Shown piece by piece: positions 1 through 7,017 of a stretch of DNA of 24,752 nucleotides; the first letter of the stretch is position 1; every line of letters begins with the position of its first letter. The stretch is from JBEKDJ01 sp050014415 (GTDB lineage: Bacteria > Desulfobacterota > BSN033 > UBA1163): positions 1 to 24,752 of the forward strand of contig JBEKDJ010000033.1 in assembly GCA_050014415.1 (NCBI GenBank), read 5' to 3'. The notes below the pieces were generated by a model, which saw nothing but the letters and a program-made list of their open reading frames with translations, had not been told where the DNA came from and did not search any database. The position numbers and the translations under genes are program-made.

Positions 1-58
1 GAAACGTTCAGAACGAGTGAACTGACCTCGGTGTCTCATCACACCACTTCCTCTATAG

Positions 59-82
59 TCTGTTATATATTAATATAACAGA
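59..82. repeat. AT-rich perfect palindrome upstream of transposase remnant
   Basis: Two 10-base arms (TCTGTTATAT and ATATAACAGA) flank a 4-base ATTA centre, so the arms pair perfectly. It lies about 290 bases before the likely start of the decayed transposase. It could be an operator, an old insertion-element end or a cruciform-forming site. The rest of 1-369 holds no recognisable gene; I see only AT-rich non-coding sequence there. Confidence 0.5.
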
Positions 83-369
83 AATATATTAAAAGTCAAG
101 CCTTTTCTTAAATGCGAATTTGCTCTTCGGAAGGCTTTGGTTCTAACTGATTGAAATTACGTTGGACAATGGAACTAAAAAAGTTTAATTACGGAATTGT
201 TGCTTTTAATGGACATTCCCCAGAATTTTGGGTCAAAAAGGCGTAAGTGATTGGAAGGACACAGATAGATAAGGTCAAAGATGTGGAAATGCAGGTTCCT
301 CCTGTCCTGTGGCAGAAGAGTTTTGGGCTAGATTTTGAGGAAACTCTTGAGACCAGAAGGAGGAACCCT

Positions 370-1639
370 ATGGAGAATGGTAGCAAAATTGCGGGAAAAA
401 TCAAATCGCACATTACTCTTTTTTCGCATCAGCTTTCAGGTGATTTTAAAAAGCCTTTAAAGAAATTTCTCGTTCAAATGCTTTACGGGATTCAGGCCAG
501 TAAGGATGTAAAGCTTTCGAACATTGCCAGGAGTCTGAACGAGGAGATTGCGCTGATTAAGACGGAGAACCGGTTATCGAGGAATCTTGGGGGGATGGAT
601 TTAACGGAACGGATCCATAGGAATCTGATTGCAGACGGTGGCAAAAGGATCAAGGAAGAGACCGTGATCGCGCTGGATCTTTCGGATTTGGATAAGCGCT
701 ATGCGCAAAAGATGGCGTATTTAGCTTTGGTCAGAGACGGCAGTACCGGAGAAACAAAAAGCAACGGTGATTGGCTCATGGATGTTCTGGGGGTGGATGT
801 GGAAGGAGAGGATCTGATCCCCTTATATGGGGAACTCTATTCCTAGGAGGCGGAGGGGTTTAGAAGTGAAAAACGTCAGATCTTAAATGCCATGGATCGA
901 GTGATGGAAGGAATCGGCCGAAAGGGGATATGGGCCATGGATCGGGGGGGAGATCGTTCGAGGCTATTCAAAGGGTTTTTCGAGAGGAAGCTAAGATTTG
1001 TTGTCCGATGAGTGGGCGAAAGGGACTGGGTTCTCAAAAATGGGCAGAAGAAGAATTCGTTAAAGATCGCAGGGGGTGCCACTGCCCACACCCAACAGAG
1101 GTGACGATTGAAAAAGAGGGAGAGTCAAAGAAGAAGATGATCTCTGTAGGTCATAGGGGAATCAAACTCCCCTTTGATCAACAAGAGCTATATTGGGTCG
1201 TGGTGAAGGGGTTGGGTGAGAAGCCGATGATGTTACTGACCCATGTCAACGCGAAGTCTCTGGGGGGGATGCGTGTTTTGGAGATCTATCTGACCCGTTG
1301 GAAATGTGAAGAGAGTTATCGTTTTATCAAACAAGCTTATCAGCTCGAAGATGTCCGAGTTCTGAGCTATACCGCCCTCAGGAATAGGATGGTACTCGTG
1401 CAGGCAGTCTTCTATTTCGTCAGTGCAGAACTGGGAAAGAAATTGAAACTCAATATTCTTCTAAAAAAATCTTTGAGAAGGCCAAGCGGTTTTTTGAGAT
1501 TCCTGAATTCAAATAGTACGCCATTGCTGGCGGAATCTATAAGATACTCTTTAGCTCTCACACAGGAATTTTCCCTTACGGGCCACCCCGACAAAATGGT
1601 GGGCAGCTCTTATTCCCTTTTGCAGTTCAATTCTCTTAA
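370..1639 (+). pseudogene. Decayed IS4-family DDE transposase
   Basis: This is the remnant of an insertion-sequence transposase that can no longer make a full protein. The likely start is ATG 370 (MENGSKIAGKIKSH); the frame is open from GTG 247 but lacks family-like sequence there. Frame 1 runs to an in-frame TAG at 844, continues through WAMDRGGDR (a DDE aspartate region) to a TGA at 1009, and stays readable to about 1100. It then shifts to frame 3, which carries the IS4 signature Y-(2)-R-(3)-E-(6)-K in YLTRWKCEESYRFIK. A second shift at the A7 run 1463-1469 moves to frame 2, which holds a TAG at 1514 and the natural-looking C-terminus (GIYKILFSSHTGIFPYGPP) ending at TAA 1637-1639. The first catalytic Asp is probably in VIALDLSDLD. 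A 9-base inverted match (GGCTTTGGT 133-141, ACCAAAGCC 1672-1680) may be a trace of the element ends, but it is weak. Confidence 0.85.
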
Positions 1640-1719
1640 AAACATTTTGGGGAAAGTCCAGAGAGACACAGACCAAAGCCCGTGACTCTTTCACAAACGA
1701 TGCCAATGGCAGTGGGAGA

Positions 1720-2760
1720 TCAAAGGATCTGAATTTTCCCACGGGGTTCTTCGGCCACCTTTCCGACGATGCAAGAATCGATGCCCTTTTCCTTTCTGAG
1801 TGTCTCAACAAATCTTTCCCCTTCATTGTAAGGTAGGGAAATCAGGAGCCCTCCTGAAGTCTGAGGATCGTAGAGAAGATCCATCAAAAGAGCAGGGACA
1901 TCTGGATTGGCATCTACTCGGCAAGAGAAAAAGTCACGATTCGCATACATCCCTCCAGGGATCAATCCCAGTCTTGCATATTCCATCGCTTCTTGGAAGA
2001 TGGGGATATCCTTTGACCAAATGACCATTCCGACTTGGCTTGCCGTTGCCATTTCTAAAGCATGACCGATGAAGCCAAATCCTGTGATGTCAGTACAGGC
2101 ATGGGCTCCATGGATTTTCATCCATTCCGATGCGGTTCGATTGAGGGTAACCATGCTCCCCACCATTTTCTGGACTGCCACCTCAGATGCCATTCCTCCT
2201 TTGAGGGCTGTAGAGATAACTCCTGTACCGAGAGGTTTTGTCAAAACCAATTTGTCCCCTGCCTTTGCCTTCGCATTGCTCAGGATTTTGTTCGGATGGA
2301 CTATTCCAGTCACAGCCAGACCATATTTAATCTCCGGGTCATCGATCGAATGCCCTCCTACAAGAGCTACGCCTGCCTCATCCATCTTCGAGAGTCCTCC
2401 AAGAAGAATTTCCTTTAGGATAGAAGATGGGAGAGTCTTGATGGGAAAGGCTACTAGATTCAAGGCAGTGAGAGGAGTTCCTCCCATTGCATAAACATCA
2501 CTCAGGGCATTTGCTACTGCAATTTGGCCAAAGGTAAAAGGATCATCCACAATGGGAGTGAAAAAATCCACAGTTTGCACAAGTGCTGTCTCCTCATTTA
2601 ATTGGTAGACCCCTGCATCATCCGATGTCTCCAGTCCCACCAGAACTTTTGGATTCTTAGGAATTGGTAATTCTTTCAGAATCTGGTCCAGATCCTCTGG
2701 GCCCACTTTGGAGGCTCAACCTGCCTTTTTGACTTTTGAAGTAAGACGGACTTCACCCAT
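1720..2760 (-). CDS. selD: Selenophosphate synthase (selenoprotein, in-frame TGA)
   Basis: SelD makes selenophosphate from selenide and ATP, the Se donor for selenocysteine tRNA and selenouridine. The long ORF without TGA begins only at GTG 2706, but the same frame extends upstream through TGA 2716-2718 to ATG 2758-2760, giving 346 residues. The new N-terminus reads MGEVRLTSKVKKAG-U-ASKVGP. It aligns with the family active site (E. coli SHGAGCGCK), with Sec at residue 15 in place of Cys17 and Lys18 at the catalytic Lys position. A GGAG lies about 10 bases before the ATG. Downstream, TSDDAGVYQ, TVDFFTPIVDDPFTFGQIA, GGHSIDDPEIKYGLAVTGIV and TDITGFGFIGH are typical SelD blocks. The gene ends the selenium cluster, 65 bases after the DUF3343 stop, and converges on the transposase remnant. 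Family is certain; Sec insertion is inferred from the aligned TGA plus the hairpin. Confidence 0.93.
2685..2718 (-). promoter_or_regulatory. Predicted bacterial SECIS element of selD
   Basis: Covers the Sec codon TGA (2716-2718) and the hairpin that follows in the mRNA. The stem pairs CCAGA with UCUGG around a GGA loop; beyond a C/A mismatch a further GG/CC pair closes it (2685-2703). The loop starts 20 bases after the UGA and begins with G. Both fit the usual bacterial SECIS model, in which the apical loop lies about 16-37 bases from UGA with a G near its start. It lies inside the coding sequence, as expected in bacteria. Confidence 0.7.
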
Positions 2761-2825
2761 TCTTTTTCTCCATTCCTCAATTTTTTTCAAATCCCCCAGT
2801 TTCGTTTTCTTTTTTCAAATTTTCC

Positions 2826-3047
2826 TCATGGGTTCTTCATATAACATGCCAGCACAGATATTCTATTCTCTTTGAGAACATCCAATACTTCATTACCTAA
2901 CTCAAAGTCCACCTCAACGGCCACTCCACAATCGGAATTGATTTCCCTTGGAACCGGGATGAGATCGGTTGGGATCCCCTTTTCCTTCAGAATTTTTTCA
3001 GCCCTCATCACACGATGGACGGACTCAAAAAGGAACACGTACTTCAT
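2826..3047 (-). CDS. DUF3343 putative Se/S carrier-like small protein
   Basis: A 73-residue protein of the DUF3343 type (putative Se/S carrier-like family), typically found beside yedF and selD. It starts MKYVFLFESVHRVMRAEKILK, matching the family opening in which a short strand is followed by an amphipathic helix. The SDCGVAVEV segment holds the conserved Cys-Gly, a likely site for carrying a persulfide or perselenide; a second Cys sits near the C-terminus (LACYMKNP). Its ATG overlaps the yedF stop as ATGA, so the two are translationally coupled. Direct evidence for Se transfer by this family is limited, so the role is inferred from context. The TGA stop (2826-2828) looks genuine: no family-like sequence continues after it. 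Confidence 0.8.
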   Translation of the reverse strand: MKYVFLFESVHRVMRAEKILKEKGIPTDLIPVPREINSDCGVAVEVDFELGNEVLDVLKENRISVLACYMKNP

Positions 3048-3634
3048 GGTCTGATCAAACGATCCGCTTCCAATAAGGACTGAGTGATATCATACATGTT
3101 AGACACAACCCCAACGCTTAATCTCTCTTTTAATCCATAAAAGTCCAAGCAGGTTCCACAAGAAAGGATTTCCACTCCTTTTTCTGATAAAGCCCGGAGT
3201 GTTTCAAGGACCTCAGACCCCGCTGAGGCCAATCGGACCCCAGAATTAATCAAGATCAATTTGGAAGGTCTGGTCTTCATTTCTAATAGGGTCTTTAAAA
3301 AGGCCCTAATGAGGATGGCTCCCAATGCCTCATCTCCAACACCCAGGAGATGAGAGTTGATGTAGACGACAATCCTTTGGGCCCTTTCATCCCCTTTGGC
3401 CATCTCCTCTGCATCTTGACCGCTTGATTTTTGAATATGGATATAGAACTCTCTTCCTATTTCCTTAATTTCCACCGGACATCCCTGACTTCGAACGAAT
3501 CGCTCTACATTACTACAGGAAGTAGCATGATCCACAATCACAATCAATTCCCCTTCTTTCAATTGATCTAATGCCTGCTTCGTTGTAACTACCGGTTGAG
3601 GACACGCAAGACCTCTACAATTAATCACTGGCAT
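3044..3634 (-). CDS. yedF: Selenium metabolism protein YedF (TusA-like plus DsrE-like)
   Basis: The protein has 196 residues and two domains. Residues 1-70 are TusA/SirA-like with the CPxP motif (NCRGLACPQPVV, Cys11), which in TusA relatives carries a persulfide. Residues about 85-196 are DsrE-like, with GVGDEALGAILIRAFLKTL and a CGTC motif at about 159-162 (SCGTCLDFYGL) typical of YedF. I place the start at ATG 3634 rather than the in-frame TTG 3649, because GGAGG lies 8 bases before that ATG. The gene sits between a cysteine-desulfurase-like gene and DUF3343, and its stop overlaps the DUF3343 start. The likely role is to carry or tune reactive selenium between the lyase and SelD. That is inference from family and neighbours; the chemistry has not been shown here. 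Confidence 0.88.
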   Translation of the reverse strand: MPVINCRGLACPQPVVTTKQALDQLKEGELIVIVDHATSCSNVERFVRSQGCPVEIKEIGREFYIHIQKSSGQDAEEMAKGDERAQRIVVYINSHLLGVGDEALGAILIRAFLKTLLEMKTRPSKLILINSGVRLASAGSEVLETLRALSEKGVEILSCGTCLDFYGLKERLSVGVVSNMYDITQSLLEADRLIRP

Positions 3635-3697
3635 TTTTAATTCCTCCAATCTTCTTGAGTGAATCCACTTCCATCATTTCTTCGGCCCCCAGAGAGA

Positions 3698-4852
3698 TTA
3701 TCTATTTGTTTTAGAAATTGAGGAAACTGCTTTTATAGCGGTCTCAACGTGGGCTTCGGTATTGAATACACTTATGCCAAATCGAACGGTTCCTTGTGGA
3801 AAAGTTCCAATGGTTCGATGGGCTGCGGGTGCGCAGTGAAGTCCCGGACGGCAGAGAATACCAAACTCCTTTTCCAAACGTGAAGCCACCTTTGAAGGAG
3901 AAAGATCCTCAAGATTAAAAGAAAGAATCGCTATTCGATCCTCCTGGTTTTCAGGACCATAGCATGTTACTTGAGGAATCCCTTTTAGCCCCTTCATGAG
4001 TTTTTCGGTCAACGTACTTTCGTTCTGACGGATTTGTTCCACCCCTTTCTCCATGATAAACTGTACACCGGCAAGAAACCCAGCAATACCGACGCCATTT
4101 GGAGTCCCGCTCTCAAAGCGGTCCGGTAAGAAGTCCGGCTGTTCCTCAAATTCAGATCGACTTCCTGTCCCACCCTCTTTCAGGGGAATCATCTCTCTCT
4201 CATTGATACGTTCTCCAATCGCCAATCCTCCAGTCCCCTGGGGCCCATAGAGGCTCTTATGTCCAGTAAAGGCCAAAAGATCGATCCCATCCTTTTCTAA
4301 ATCGATAGGGTAGGCTCCAGCAGTTTGGGCGGCGTCGAGCAGCAGCAAGAGATCATGCCTCTTTGTGATGAGAGCAACCTCCTTTAAAGGGAGTAGGGTT
4401 CCTGTAACATTCGAGGCATGATTAAGAGCGACCATTCTCGTATTGGATTGAACCTTCTTTTCCACTTCTTGGGGGTCCAGCATGCCTTCTTTGGAACAAG
4501 GGATAATGCTCAATTCGATTCCCCTCTTCTCCAGTTCCCTGAGAGGTCTCATTACTGAATTGTGTTCCATACTGCTCGTTATGATATGATCTTTGGGTTT
4601 CAATAAACCCTTGAGGGCCAAATTGATGGATTCAGTAGCGTTCAGCGTGAATATAATTCTTGATGAGTCTTTGACATGGAATAAGATGGAAAGGGCCTCT
4701 CTTGCTTCATAAACGATTCTGGCTGCTTCTATCGAGAGCACATGGCCAGATCGGCCCGGGTTGGCTCCGATCTCCTCCATGAATTTATTCATGGCCTCTT
4801 TCACTTGAGGAGGCTTGGGCCATGAAGTGGCTGAGTTATCTAAGTAGATCAC
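3698..4852 (-). CDS. Cysteine desulfurase / selenocysteine lyase family protein
   Basis: A class V PLP aminotransferase-fold enzyme of about 384 residues. The family removes S or Se from cysteine or selenocysteine as an enzyme-bound persulfide. Visible features are IYLDNSATSWPKPP at the N-terminus, the ring-stacking His in SSMEHNSV, Asp and Gln in LLLDAAQTAG, the PLP lysine in AFTGHKSLYGPQGTGG (about K199) and the catalytic cysteine in RPGLHCAPAAH (about C340). I chose GTG 4850-4852 as the start because relatives begin at IYLDN and a GAGG lies 7 bases upstream; an in-frame TTG at 4870 is possible. It leads the yedF-DUF3343-selD cluster with a 63-base gap, so its sulfur/selenium product probably feeds SelD. 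It resembles the csd-type family often paired with yedF. Substrate preference (Cys or Sec) cannot be read from sequence alone. Confidence 0.9.
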   Translation of the reverse strand: MIYLDNSATSWPKPPQVKEAMNKFMEEIGANPGRSGHVLSIEAARIVYEAREALSILFHVKDSSRIIFTLNATESINLALKGLLKPKDHIITSSMEHNSVMRPLRELEKRGIELSIIPCSKEGMLDPQEVEKKVQSNTRMVALNHASNVTGTLLPLKEVALITKRHDLLLLLDAAQTAGAYPIDLEKDGIDLLAFTGHKSLYGPQGTGGLAIGERINEREMIPLKEGGTGSRSEFEEQPDFLPDRFESGTPNGVGIAGFLAGVQFIMEKGVEQIRQNESTLTEKLMKGLKGIPQVTCYGPENQEDRIAILSFNLEDLSPSKVASRLEKEFGILCRPGLHCAPAAHRTIGTFPQGTVRFGISVFNTEAHVETAIKAVSSISKTNR

Positions 4853-4950
4853 ACTCCAACCTCTTCCCAAGACAAGACGGTTCTCCTTGAAGTCTCCGTA
4901 CCGCGATACCTCCCTTCCGGATGCAGAGGAAGAGAAAGAAACTATGAATG

Positions 4951-4980
4951 AGAATGGAATACCGGGGGGAAGAATGTCAA
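4951..4980 (-). promoter_or_regulatory. Possible promoter of the selenium cluster
   Basis: On the minus strand a consensus -35 TTGACA (4975-4980) is followed after 18 bases by CATTCT (4951-4956) as a poor -10. It lies about 100 bases before the lyase start. The -35 match is perfect, the -10 weak. Confidence 0.3.
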
Positions 4981-5068
4981 ATTGATTATTTCGATAACAG
5001 AACAGAGGATCATTGAAAAAGCTGATTCTTATTTCTTCTCTTCTTGCTTCCTATAAACCTCTTTTCTG

Positions 5069-5097
5069 TTGCCTTTCCAAAGCAGAATTGGTATAAA
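5069..5097 (+). promoter_or_regulatory. Sigma-70-like promoter of the usp gene
   Basis: TTGCCT (5069-5074) and TATAAA (5092-5097) are separated by exactly 17 bases. The next gene start is ATG 5131, giving a leader of roughly 25 bases. No competing gene reads through from the left on this strand. Confidence 0.5.
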
Positions 5098-5130
5098 TCA
5101 ATGAGACGATTTTTGAGGGAGGTGGGAAGT

Positions 5131-5568
5131 ATGTATAAAAGGATTCTTGTCCCCTTGGATGGCTCGGAATTGGCGAAAAAGGCCTTAGATGAGGCAGAGA
5201 AACTGGCCAAGTGTTTTAGTGCTGAAATTATTCTATTCCAGGTGGTCCCTTTTATGCCCATCTACGGTTCGCCGGAGTTGGTGACGACTCTCATCGTCGA
5301 TGAGAAGCAGAAGGATTTGGCTCAGAAGGTTCTCACCAATCTCGCCGAAGAATTGAGGAGAAAAGAGATCAAGGTGACGACAATGGTAAGAACCGGTCAG
5401 CAAGTGGCTTTGGAGATTATCGACTTTGCAAAAGAGAGTGGAGTGGATCTCATCGTCATGTGCACCCACGGTCGATCCGGGATCACCCGGTGGATGTTGG
5501 GAAGCGTTGCACACAAGGTCCTCTCACGTGCCGAAACGCCCATTCTTCTCATGCGTTCCAAGGGGTAA
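5131..5568 (+). CDS. Universal stress protein (UspA family)
   Basis: A single-domain Usp of 145 residues, close to the family's usual length. It opens MYKRILVPLDGSELAKKALDEA, the standard beta1-alpha1 segment with the Asp that contacts nucleotide. Near the end, CTHGRSGITRWMLGSVA fits the ATP-binding pattern G-x2-G-x9-G-S/T, except that the first Gly is Cys. That is a small change, so ATP binding is likely but not assured. The start is ATG 5131, preceded by a strong GGAGG about 10 bases upstream; an ORF extension to 5044 has no RBS and no family match. It stands alone behind its own promoter and diverges from the selenium cluster. Such proteins respond to starvation or redox stress; the specific signal is unknown. 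Confidence 0.93.
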   Translation: MYKRILVPLDGSELAKKALDEAEKLAKCFSAEIILFQVVPFMPIYGSPELVTTLIVDEKQKDLAQKVLTNLAEELRRKEIKVTTMVRTGQQVALEIIDFAKESGVDLIVMCTHGRSGITRWMLGSVAHKVLSRAETPILLMRSKG

Positions 5569-5859
5569 TCTTCTTGGCCAGGGACGATGTATCGATCTAC
5601 CTAATAATACTTCCAAAATCCAAAGGGCTAGACCTCCCGGCAAAACGGGATCAAATGAAGCTCAAATGACTGGATGCCAAAGCTTCTTTCCTTCAACAAG
5701 TAGATTGAAGGTCATGAGTTTTCCACTTTGGGCTTTGGATTTCATCCGATCCTGCCTTGGCGGGATTGAGCTTCAACATCTGACATTGTTTCATCTCACT
5801 TGGATCGGGTGCTTCAAAAAGCCCATCTGGCAACAGGGTAGGCGGGGCAAGAGCAATAA
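5569..5859. repeat. Intergenic region with palindromic repeat copy
   Basis: This gap has no recognisable gene. It contains a short hairpin TCCCG-GCAAAA-CGGGA at 5635-5650, not followed by a T run. A second hairpin at 5749-5766 (ATCCTGCC, TT, GGCGGGAT, one G-T pair) sits in a stretch (about 5733-5783) that resembles the element at 13796-13860. Both copies share a core of CC[T/C]GCC, two or three T, GGCGGGA[T/C]TGA and end in ATCTGA. Confidence 0.45.
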
Positions 5860-6921
5860 ATGAAACGGGAACATATCTTTCTTATCTTCATCCTTTTTGT
5901 CGCCTTCCTCTCCTTCTACTTCCTCTATCAAATCCTGTCTCCATTTCTGGGATCGGTTTTTTGGGCGATTCTTCTGGCCATGGTCTTCTATCCCCTCTTC
6001 CAAAAACTTCAACGCCTCTTAGAAAAAAGGGAGGTTCTCTCGGCAATCACCATGACATTGTTGGTGATCTTGGTGATCCTCCTACCCCTTAGTCTCCTGA
6101 TCATTTCGCTAGCCAACGAGGTGGTCGGGGCTTATCAAGGATTGGAGGAGATGATCAAGACCGGTCGCCTTGAGACCTATTTGCAGCAGATCAGAGACAT
6201 ACCCTTTTTCAACTGGATCTGGGAAAGGTTGAATCAATACCTCGATTTCTCCCAGATAGATCCTGAAAGCTTGTTATTAAAGAATCTTGAACAGGTCAGT
6301 ACCTTCCTATTCAACCAGACCTCAAAGATATTGAAAGGGCTTTCTACCTTCGTCTTTGGATTCTTCTTCACCCTTCTCTCACTGTATTACCTTTTCAAAG
6401 ACGGGGATCGCCTGTTTGGAAAATTGAAAGAGATCCTTCCAATCCCGGCAAAGGAGCGAGACCTGCTCATCCTGAGGTTCAAACAGATGGTCTACGCGAC
6501 CATCTATGGAGGACTCCTCATTGCCATCATGCAGGGTGTCCTGGGAGGGGTAATCTTCTGGATTCTCGGAATTTCCTCCCCGATCCTGTGGGGAACAGCC
6601 ATGGCCTTTTTCTCCTTTATCCCAATAGGCGGGACGGCCTTTATCTGGGTTCCAGCGACCATCCTATTATTCATTCAAGGGGCTTTTTGGAAGGGGATCA
6701 TCTTGCTGGGCTTGGGAATCTTCGGAATCAGCATGGTGGACAATCTTCTCAGACCCTTCTTTATCAGCGCCAAGACAAACATCCACCCTCTGCTCCTCTT
6801 CTTTGCAGTCCTGGGAGGGATTCAAGCTTTCGGATTGGTCGGGCTGGTAGTGGGTCCTCTGATCGCGACTCTCTGCCTCACCCTCATTGAGATCTATACC
6901 CAAGGGATCAAACCCCGTTAG
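5860..6921 (+). CDS. AI-2E family transporter (PerM/TqsA/YdiK-like)
   Basis: An integral membrane protein of 353 residues, the usual size for this family. N-terminal hydrophobic segments (IFLIFILFVAFLSFYFLYQI and SVFWAILLAMVFYPLF) are followed by another at about residues 61-86. A soluble middle follows (about 90-150, with LETYLQQIRDIPFFNW). The C-terminal half has several more helices, including GGLLIAIMQGVLGGVIFWIL, the Pro/Gly-rich FFSFIPIGGTAFIWVPA and VVGPLIATLCLTLIEIY. FIPxxG and the closing VGPLI region are typical family landmarks. Members have been linked to autoinducer-2 export or to Na+/H+ antiport, so the substrate is open. ATG 5860 has only a weak upstream G-rich RBS. It follows usp on the same strand after 291 bases and converges with the zinc-ribbon gene. 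Confidence 0.88.
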   Translation: MKREHIFLIFILFVAFLSFYFLYQILSPFLGSVFWAILLAMVFYPLFQKLQRLLEKREVLSAITMTLLVILVILLPLSLLIISLANEVVGAYQGLEEMIKTGRLETYLQQIRDIPFFNWIWERLNQYLDFSQIDPESLLLKNLEQVSTFLFNQTSKILKGLSTFVFGFFFTLLSLYYLFKDGDRLFGKLKEILPIPAKERDLLILRFKQMVYATIYGGLLIAIMQGVLGGVIFWILGISSPILWGTAMAFFSFIPIGGTAFIWVPATILLFIQGAFWKGIILLGLGIFGISMVDNLLRPFFISAKTNIHPLLLFFAVLGGIQAFGLVGLVVGPLIATLCLTLIEIYTQGIKPR

Positions 6922-6961
6922 TTCGGAGTCTTTAATTTTGCTTTTTTTGCAGTTCGGAGTC
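6920..6961. repeat. 11-base direct repeat in convergent gap
   Basis: AGTTCGGAGTC occurs at 6920-6930 and 6951-6961, flanking a T-rich stretch with a run of seven T. It overlaps the end of the transporter gene. The T run might help end transcription but no clear stem precedes it. Confidence 0.35.
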
Positions 6962-7017
6962 GATAGGTGAGAGTAGTATCAGAAGGCTTAGTAGAGAAAA
7001 AACCTAACCCTGAACTC

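Noticed and set aside
133..1680. GGCTTTGGT (133-141) and ACCAAAGCC (1672-1680) as terminal inverted repeats of the IS remnant
   Set aside because: Only nine bases match, without visible target duplication; kept as a hint in the transposase entry only.
2062..2494. Overlapping plus-strand ORFs within selD
   Set aside because: They are opposite-strand shadows of the conserved SelD blocks.
2826..2828. The DUF3343 stop TGA as a possible second Sec codon
   Set aside because: Codons after it read GKFEKRKRNWGI then another stop, with no family similarity; normal termination fits the usual protein size.
4853..5130. A tRNA-Sec (selC) gene in the gap beside the selenium cluster
   Set aside because: I saw no acceptor-stem pairing, T-loop GTTCRA motif or CCA-proximal structure there.
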